From: Thermoplasmata archaeon
GTDB taxonomy: Archaea; Thermoplasmatota; DTKX01; VGTL01
Reading direction: 5' to 3'
DNA length: 32,637 nt
NCBI GenBank assembly: GCA_038851035.1
Contig: JAWCLH010000030.1
Span: 1-32,637, forward strand
The notes under the pieces are model-generated. The model was not told the origin of the DNA and did not search any database. It worked only from the letters and a program-made list of their open reading frames with translations. Below, one piece after another: positions 15,836-22,600 of this stretch (position 1 is the first letter of the stretch; every line of letters begins with the position of its first letter). A program made the translations under genes and the position numbers.

Positions 15836-16184
15836 CTATCCCCTCTTCCAGACCTTGCTAATAGTTAGCATATACTTATATATAAATTCCATGGTACAAA
15901 CTATAACTTTTATATCCTTTTATATCCAACTTTTTTCTAAATGCTTTTCTCTTATCTTTTAATACTCTTTTAACCAGAATTTTGTATCCATACTAATCCC
16001 AACTCCGCATTCCATTCCTATTCTAGTCCGGTTAATTAAGCCTCCCCGGGCCGTTTCAGTCCCGAGGCCCCGACCGTTGAGAGCGAGAGAAAAACTCAGC
16101 GCAAAATAGCCCTGCGGTCTCAATGATAATGACTAGTGGAATTCATCGAGCAAATGATAAGAGCAGGTGATGGGGCGGCTGGGA
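15836..16184 (-). promoter_or_regulatory. Gene-free control region upstream of the transmembrane regulator
   Basis: No gene is visible in these 349 nt. On the minus strand there is a TATA-like element at 15875-15888 (ATTTATATATAAG), about 45 nt before ATG 15835. A tandem 10-bp repeat at 15907-15926 (GATATAAAAG twice) could be extra TATA or regulator sites. The stretch 15840-15970 is strongly AT-rich, while 16020-16184 returns to mixed composition with no clear structure. Confidence 0.45.
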
Positions 16185-17312
16185 CTAATCGCTTCTGTCA
16201 AGGAAGCGTCCTAGGGCATCGAGCGCCGGTCCCGTGGCCATTGGATTCTGTCCCAAACCAATTCTGAAGTGCCCCGGAGCACCGAAGAACTCTCCGGGCA
16301 GAACGAGCGCCCCCTCCTCCTCGTAAAGGCGTCGAGCGAGCTCGAGCGTCGGAGTCTTCTTTAAAATTCTAGGGAAGCAGGTCGTGCCCCCGGGGGGCCT
16401 GTGCCACACAACGTCCTTTCTCCTGTCCGCCCATTCTGAAAAGAGCTTTATATTCGTCTGGGTCAGCCTCCTCGTCCTCGCCAGCACCTCCTCCCTCCGC
16501 CTGAGTAGGTTCTTGGCGACCTCTTCCCCAATTCTGTTCGGGGCAATCGTTGTGTAGTCCCGGAGGCGCTTCACCGCGCGAACGAGTTCAGGCGGGCCGA
16601 GCATCCAGCCCAGCCTGAAGCCGCCCGCGCCATAGGCCTTGGAGAGACTGTTGAGCGAGACTGCGTTATCCGCGAGCGAAGCCGCCGGCCCCGGGCCCCG
16701 CTTGAGGCAATCAAGATACACTTCGTCACTGATGAGAATCGCACCGGCATCGCGTGCGGTCTCCGCAATCGCTTTCATTTCTCTCTCCCCGAGCAACGCA
16801 CAGGAGGGGTTGTGGAGGTTGCTCAGGACAACAGCCCGGCATTTCCGGGACAGCATTTCCTTCAGCTTTTCAACGTCAACGCCAAAGCCGCTCTCCATCG
16901 CTCTACTGAAACGCACGACCCTTGCACCTAGGAACTCAGGGAGGGTCTCGAGCGGCTTGTACACTGGGCTCTCACAAAGAACCTCGCAGCCCTTCTCCAC
17001 ACAGACCATTATGATATGGGTGTAGGCTTCGCCCGCACCATTCGTAACGAGCACGCTCTCCCTATCGACACCATAGAGCTCCGATATCAGCTCCACAAGC
17101 TCCGGGTCTCCATCAGGACACCCCCAGCCCACCGGCTGGCTGGGGTCGAGGGGCCCAACATCCTCAAGGCTCAGAGTCATAACGGAGCTAGAGCCGAGGT
17201 TGTGCCTGGCATTCTTGTGGGACTCGAGCCACTCGAGGTGCTCGAATGGGGACGCGAGCCTCAGCCCGAGCGTGCCCCCTCCGGCCCCCCCTCCACCCCT
17301 CATCCAATTCAC
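16185..17312 (-). CDS. PLP-dependent aminotransferase, class I/II (AspC/HisC-like fold)
   Basis: This 375-residue fold-type I aminotransferase has the PLP lysine at Lys225 in SLNSLSKAYGAGGFRLGW. Other marks are NLHNPS (165-170; Asn168), SDEVY (195-199; Asp196, Tyr199), the glycine pocket TNGAGEAYTH (90-99), and a C-terminal Arg in HFRIGLGQNP that should bind the substrate carboxylate. Length fits the class. The substrate is not evident; the N-terminal part (FEHLEWLESHKNARHNLGSS) is typical of small archaeal members of unknown specificity. GTG 17312 is preferred because GGGGGAG is 5-8 nt upstream; ATG 17303 is an alternative. It lies downstream of a sugar nucleotidyltransferase, but a gap of about 220 nt and a likely own promoter argue against tight coupling. 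Confidence 0.85.
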   Translation of the reverse strand: MNWMRGGGGAGGGTLGLRLASPFEHLEWLESHKNARHNLGSSSVMTLSLEDVGPLDPSQPVGWGCPDGDPELVELISELYGVDRESVLVTNGAGEAYTHIIMVCVEKGCEVLCESPVYKPLETLPEFLGARVVRFSRAMESGFGVDVEKLKEMLSRKCRAVVLSNLHNPSCALLGEREMKAIAETARDAGAILISDEVYLDCLKRGPGPAASLADNAVSLNSLSKAYGAGGFRLGWMLGPPELVRAVKRLRDYTTIAPNRIGEEVAKNLLRRREEVLARTRRLTQTNIKLFSEWADRRKDVVWHRPPGGTTCFPRILKKTPTLELARRLYEEEGALVLPGEFFGAPGHFRIGLGQNPMATGPALDALGRFLDRSD

Positions 17313-17533
17313 TGTCTCCCCCTCTCTTCATATTTTTAGTTAATCACTCTTTGATTACTCACTCTTTTTGAGCTTTCTCTTCCTGATAACCTCATTGGTA
17401 TCCTTTATTGGTATTACTCTCGCTCGAAAACCCCACGGCCTCGCGCGCGCTCCCGGGTTTTCCAGGCGACCACTCCAGCCCCTCCTGGGGTGGGCTTTGA
17501 GGAGTCCCCAGCGCCCATGACACCACCCATTCG

Positions 17534-18514
17534 TCAGACAGCCCTCTCCCCATCCCCGATGATTCTTCCGGTCACTATCGCCCCGTCCTCCACCGAAGCA
17601 CCCTCGCCAACGATGCAGCCCTCCAGCCTCGCTCCGTCGCCAACGCTCGCGCCATCGTGCAGAACCGAGTTCTCTAGGGTGCAGTCCCTCCCAACGCGTA
17701 CACATCTTCCGAGGCAGACCGCGGGCCCGATTCTGGAGCCCGGGCCAACCCTGCACCCATCGCCCGTCAGCACCGGTGGCCTCCACACCACACCCGCTCC
17801 CTCCTCGACCCCCGGCCCTTTCGTGACCCCTTTCATCAGACAGGCGTGTGCCTTTAGGTAGGAGTCGAGTGTGCCGGCGTCGAACCAGTAGCCCCTGAAT
17901 TTGAAACCGTAGAGCCCCTTTTCAAGTACCCTCGGAAAGACGTCCCTCTCGATCGAGAGCTCCCAGGCGCTTTCCATATATTGCAGAATTTCCGGTTCCA
18001 GCACATAGCTCCCGGCGTTGATGAGCCGGCTAACCGCCTCGCCTGGTCCTGGCTTCTCCACGAAGCGGTTTATCCTGCCCTCCCCGTCCAACAGGACCAT
18101 TCCGTAGGGCCCCGGGTCCTCCACCTCCCAGATCGCGATGGTCCCTAGCCCGCCCATTTTTTTATGATACCGGCGCATCTCGCCGATGTCCAGGGAGCAG
18201 AGGACGTCTCCGTTGATGACGGCAAATGTGTCCTGGAGGTGTTTCTCCAGTCTCTTGAGGGGGCCTCCAGTGCCCAGCGGGGTCTCCTCCACCTCGACCC
18301 TTACGCGGAGATTCCGCCATCCGCCGATTTCTTCGAACAACTTGCGGACCAACTCACCTTTGTAGCCAACCGCCACAAAAACCTCATCCACTTCGGGCGG
18401 GAGTAGCTCGAGTGCCCAGAGAACGAGGGGCTTGTTGCAGACCGGCATCAGGGGTTTGGGTCTTGAGAGCGTGATGGGCCTTAGTCTCGTGCCAAGCCCG
18501 CCGGCGAGAACCAC
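17534..18514 (-). CDS. Sugar-1-phosphate nucleotidyltransferase (mannose-1-phosphate guanylyltransferase-like)
   Basis: This is about 326 residues (329 if started at 18523). The N-terminal Rossmann domain has the pyrophosphorylase signature LAGGLGTRLRPITLSRPKPL, then ETPLGTGGPL, INGDVLC (metal-binding Asp), VEKPGPG and NAGSYVLEPEIL. GYWFDAGTLDSYLKAH precedes a C-terminal left-handed beta-helix of hexapeptide repeats (VGPGSRIGPAVCLGRCVRVG and onward). The family joins a sugar-1-phosphate to an NTP to make NDP-sugars (GDP-mannose, UDP-GlcNAc or dTDP-glucose type) for glycan or S-layer glycosylation, which fits the sequon-rich surface proteins nearby. The given start is GTG 18514, but it truncates the usual MKAVVLAGG. 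A CTG at 18523, preceded by GGGGGTGAG, gives LRAVVLAGG and may be the true start. The gene lies about 45 nt behind the small LSm gene on the same strand. Confidence 0.88.
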   Translation of the reverse strand: MVLAGGLGTRLRPITLSRPKPLMPVCNKPLVLWALELLPPEVDEVFVAVGYKGELVRKLFEEIGGWRNLRVRVEVEETPLGTGGPLKRLEKHLQDTFAVINGDVLCSLDIGEMRRYHKKMGGLGTIAIWEVEDPGPYGMVLLDGEGRINRFVEKPGPGEAVSRLINAGSYVLEPEILQYMESAWELSIERDVFPRVLEKGLYGFKFRGYWFDAGTLDSYLKAHACLMKGVTKGPGVEEGAGVVWRPPVLTGDGCRVGPGSRIGPAVCLGRCVRVGRDCTLENSVLHDGASVGDGARLEGCIVGEGASVEDGAIVTGRIIGDGERAV

Positions 18515-18565
18515 CGCCCTCAGGTTCTCACCCCCGGCCGTCCCAACTCAACTCAACGCCTGCGC

Positions 18566-18787
18566 TCACTCTTTCAGCGCTATCGTGACGACGTTGTTCC
18601 CTCGCAGAATCACCGTTCCTAAGCGCCTCACGGTCCCGTCCGGTGTGGTCTCTTCCGTATCCTCGAGAACCATGTTCATGTTCTCGTCGAACGAGACGAG
18701 CTTCCCATCCAGACACCGGCTGTCCTTGAGTAGGAGGCTCATCCTCTTGTTGAGGGACTTCTCGAGGACACTGTGAGGCATCACCAT
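18566..18787 (-). CDS. Small archaeal LSm/SmAP protein
   Basis: This 73-residue protein is nearly all Sm fold. The Sm1 region is LEKSLNKRMSLLLKDSRCLDG with LVSFDENMNMVLEDTEE, and the Sm2 region GTVILRGNNVVTIAL contains the LRGNNVV motif typical of archaeal SmAPs. Such proteins form heptameric rings that bind U-rich RNA. Its canonical Sm2 contrasts with the altered Sm2 of the longer LSm gene at 7333-7698. ATG 18787 is used; ATG 18781 is also possible. It is divergent from the MBL hydrolase and is followed closely by the nucleotidyltransferase, with which it may share a transcript. Confidence 0.85.
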   Translation of the reverse strand: MVMPHSVLEKSLNKRMSLLLKDSRCLDGKLVSFDENMNMVLEDTEETTPDGTVRRLGTVILRGNNVVTIALKE

Positions 18788-18812
18788 TCGCTTCCCCCTC
18801 TTCTGAAGGCTG

Positions 18813-18830
18813 ATTTTGTATTAAATCTTT
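18813..18830. promoter_or_regulatory. Divergent promoter region, LSm / MBL hydrolase
   Basis: ATTTTGTATTAAATCTTT gives a TATA-like box on either strand. It is about 30-40 nt upstream of the LSm start at 18787 and about 50-60 nt upstream of ATG 18878. It is the only AT-rich patch between the two divergent genes, so it may serve both. Confidence 0.35.
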
Positions 18831-18877
18831 TGCGACGGAATCTATTTCTGCCGCGCGGAAATTTGGGTCTTGGGAGG

Positions 18878-19531
18878 ATGGGATACAGCGTCCACAGGCT
18901 CAACGGAGTCGGGCTCGAGGCCAACGCGTACCTTCTAGAGTGCAAAAGGCCCCTCCTCATCGATGTGGGCACCGGCGCGAGGCTTGATGAGCTTCTCAGG
19001 GATCTGAGAGCGATTCTCGGGGACAGAAGGCTGGAGTTGCTCGCGCTGACCCACATGCACTTCGACCACACGGGTGGCGCGGCCTCCCTCCAGGAGGCTA
19101 CTGGAGCGGAAGCCATCGCCCATCCCCCAGACTCTTCGGCGCTAGCCGACGGAGATGGGGAGATGACGTGCGCTTTCTGGCTCGGGGAGAGCCAGAGACC
19201 CATCCTGGTCAGAGAGGTGAGAGAGGGGGAGAAGATAGAGCTCGGGGACGCCACCCTCGAGGTCCTCCATACGCCGGGCCACTCGGCGGGCAGCATGGCC
19301 CTTTTCGACCGCCGGAGCCGCTCCCTTTTCTCCGGGGACACGGTCTTCACCGGCGGCGGCGTCGGTCGCTGCGACCTGCCAACAGGGAACGCTGGACAGT
19401 TGATCGCCTCGCTCGAGAGGCTCCTCTCGCTAGGGCTCAGGAACCTCTACCCGGGCCACGGGCCATGCGCAGAGGGAGACGGCAGCGCCCACATCGAGCT
19501 CGGGCTCAGAATGGCGAGGAGCTTATTCTGA
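18878..19531 (+). CDS. Metallo-beta-lactamase fold hydrolase (glyoxalase II-like)
   Basis: This 217-residue MBL protein has the metal motif THMHFDHTGG (His59, His61, Asp63, His64). It also has VLHTPGHSAGSMAL (third-site His), LFSGDTVFTGGGVGR (bridging Asp) and LYPGHGP (last His), the set for a binuclear site. Family members hydrolyse thioesters, lactones or phosphodiesters; glyoxalase II-like thioesterase is the nearest general type, and the substrate is open. The frame opens at 18773, but ATG 18878 matches the domain start (MGYSVHRLNG). A GGGAGG abuts this ATG, and an in-frame TTG at 18863 is an alternative start. It is divergent from the LSm gene. It has no signal peptide, so it is cytoplasmic. 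Confidence 0.88.
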   Translation: MGYSVHRLNGVGLEANAYLLECKRPLLIDVGTGARLDELLRDLRAILGDRRLELLALTHMHFDHTGGAASLQEATGAEAIAHPPDSSALADGDGEMTCAFWLGESQRPILVREVREGEKIELGDATLEVLHTPGHSAGSMALFDRRSRSLFSGDTVFTGGGVGRCDLPTGNAGQLIASLERLLSLGLRNLYPGHGPCAEGDGSAHIELGLRMARSLF

Positions 19532-19584
19532 GAGGCGCGGCGCGCGTGCACCAAAACCGTCAGGGTGGACCGGAGGCCCTCAAC

Positions 19585-19597
19585 TACTATAAATACT
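19585..19597 (+). promoter_or_regulatory. TATA box of the giant CARDB protein gene
   Basis: ACTATAAATACTT is a strong TATA match. Transcription would start near 19612-19615, giving a leader of about 85 nt that contains the GGAGGAG ribosome site before ATG 19700. Confidence 0.5.
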
Positions 19598-19699
19598 TAT
19601 ACCAAAACAACCATTATTGGAGCAATCGAACCAAAGGGGCAACGCGACCGGATAGAGGGTCCTGCGCCCGGGTCCAGGGTCGGGGCTGGAGGAGAGAAA

Positions 19700-22600
19700 A
19701 TGAGGAGAGGAGGAGGAATCTGGCGGGCGCTCCTTCCGGCGCTTCTCTTGCTTGCCCCCGCCTGCGCTACCCTCCTGCCCTCCGGGGGCAATGGCGAGAG
19801 CGGGCCTGCCCCCTCGGAGGAGGGACCCCAGAGCGGCAGGGGGTCAGAGAGGGCACCCGGCGCGCCAGCCCTCCCTGATCTGATTCTGAGCAACCTCAGC
19901 CGCTCGCTCGACTCGCCAGGAGACATGTCCTCGGTCACATTCTTCGCCACCGTCTTCAACGATGGCGCCGCCCTGACTCAGCAGGTCACGGTCGAACTCT
20001 TCATCGACGGCGTTCCCCAAGGGAGCTCGATTATCGGCGGGCTCTTCGAGGGCGGCTCGGCTACTGTGGGAATTCCATGGACCGCGCTCTCCGGCCAACA
20101 CGAGGCCCTCGTGGTCGTGGATGCTCAGGGCCTGATTCCGGAGCTCAACGAGACGAACAATTGGAGGGTTGCCTATTTCAGCGTTCCCTCGCCTGACATC
20201 GTTGTGCAGAATGTCAGTTGGTATCCCATCCGGTTCAGGGATGGCGATGCGGTGACGATAAATGTCGAGCTCAGGAACAGGGGTCCAGGCTCCGCCGGAC
20301 GGGCCTTTGTACTTGCTGCTTCGGTGGACCAGACCCCGCTCCCTCGCCAGCTCGTCGGCCCGATTCCTGCAGGCGCGTCGGCCCTCGCAACATTGCGCTG
20401 GACCGCCTTCTCGGGGAGCCGGGCCCTCTTCCTAGAAGCGGATGCAGGGAACTCACTCAGGGAGACCAACGAGACCAATAACCGCGCGGTGGTTCTGCTC
20501 GGCGCAGACTACCCGGACCTCGTGGTTTCCTCGGTTTCTATCAGCCCGCCTGAGCCCGAAGAGGGCGAGATAGCGTTCCTCAATGCTACGGTCACAAACC
20601 TTGGCTCTGGCTCAACCTCAGACACATTCCAGGTCCATTTCACAGTGGACGGCGTCAGCGCAGGCGCCGTCGACATTGCTGGGCTGGCTTCGGGGTCCAG
20701 CCGTAGCGTCTCCATACGGTGGAGGGCTGTCGCGGGCCACCACGAGGTCCGGGCCGATGCCGACGCGAGCGGCGAAATACTAGAGGCGGTCGAGAGCAAC
20801 AATCACGCCCTCACTTCCGTCCGAATCGGTATGGCCGAGCTCTCGCTCGGGGGGCTCCAATGGACCCCCGCCCTCCCTTCTGACGGGATGGTGACGAGGG
20901 TCGGCCTGAGCGTCCGCAACAGCGCGAACAATGGAACGAGGGCACCGTTCGTGGTGGCCCTTTACATCGACGGCTCGTGCGCCGATGCAACCACCATCAA
21001 CGGCCTAGGGCCCCAAGAGGCCCGCAACTTGAGTCTCAACTGGACTGCATCTGGAGGGGCCCACGAGCTGTGCGTCGTCGCAGACCCTCACGACACTGTT
21101 CACGAACTGAACGAGAGCAACAACGCCCTCAGCCTCCCCATTATCGTCCCGATGCCCGACCTCACTCCGACCAATCTCACCCTCCACCCTTCGTCGCCCT
21201 CCGCCGGAGAGTCCGTTGAGGTCAGGGTCTCGATTCGAAATACCGGCCCCGGCAACCTCTCAAGGATGTTCCTGACCCGGCTATACTGGGAAGGGAGGGA
21301 AGTTGCCTCAGAAGTCCTTGGCGGCCTCGAGGCCGGGTCAAGCCGCATCCTGAGTATGAGGTGGACTGCAGAGGCCGGCGAGGGGGAACTGACTGCGGTG
21401 GTTGATCCCGAGCAGAGAATTGCCGAGGCCAACGAACTCAACAACAGCATTTCGATAAGAACCGGCGTCCCCTTCCCCGACATCACCGTGAGCCAGATGG
21501 AGTGGTTCCCACCCGGCGCGGGCGCGGGAGAAAGGCTCAACGTCAGCGTAAGGGTTGAGAACAAAGGGCCCGGAGACCTGACCACGCCCGTTTCGATAAC
21601 CCTCTACGCCAACGCCTCTGCCACTAGCACTCTCGAGCTGGGTGGACTCGGGTCTGGCCGGAACGCCACAATCAGCTTCAGCCTCGTTCTCCCATCGGCC
21701 TCTTTGAGCCTAAGCGCGGTTGTCGACCCACTGGACCGAGTGGCGGAGCTATCCGAGGCTAACAACCGCCTGACGCGTCTTTTCCCCACTGGCGTGGAGG
21801 CTCCGGCGCCCCCGGCGCAGGACTATTTCGTCAGAGAGCCGGTTCTGCTTCCCGAGACACCTGTGGACGGCGAAACCGCCTCCGTGATTGTTACTGTTTG
21901 TGCCGCGGGAACCGCCACCGGGCCCCCGGCACCGGTAGAGGTCGCTCTAGTCGCTGATGGAAGGATCGCGGCGAGGGGCCAGGCCGTGGTTTCCGCGGGT
22001 GAGGGCATGGCTAGGCTGGAGTGGAAGGCGAGTGCCGGCGCCCACAAGCTCACAATTATCGTCGACCCCGACGGAGAGATTCCCGAAACGCGAGAGGACA
22101 ACAACCGTGCCTCTCTAGCGCTCATCGTGGGCCCAGTGAACCTCGTTGTTTCCGAGCTAGCTCCCATACAGAGTATTGTCCATGACGGAGAGACGGTGTG
22201 TGTTCTCTGCCGCGTTGAGAATCTGGAACCAAATCCAACCCGGGCGGCATTCACCCTCTCTTTTTATGTCGACGGTGTCCTCGAGACGATGAGAGAGCTC
22301 AGCGGCCTTCCCGCGCGCGCATCCATGAGCGAAGTTCTCTCATTCCGTGCCCTGGCGGGAGACCATAGACTGAGGGCAGTTGTGGACCCCGAGGGTTCAG
22401 TCTCGGAGACGGTCGAGGAAGACAACGAGGCCACGGCCGAAATAACCGTTCGGCCGCCCGATATCGAGGTTACTGGAATAACCGCGATCCGCGAGGCGGA
22501 CGAGGGAAACACCGTCGGAATCACCGCTACCATCCGCAACGCAGGAGCGCCGACTGTGAGACGCGTGACTGTAATTTTTCTCGTCGACGGCTTTCCTGCG

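Noticed and set aside
17355-17786. A 143-codon minus-strand frame overlapping the nucleotidyltransferase end
   Set aside because: It is in another frame of the same strand as the hexapeptide-repeat region. Its Trp/Gly/Arg-rich sequence mirrors that region's periodicity.
19736-19765. Lipoprotein lipobox (LAPAC) in the giant CARDB protein
   Set aside because: The position before Cys fits weakly, and the residue at -3 is not the usual Leu/Val/Ile. The protein already has a C-terminal membrane anchor.
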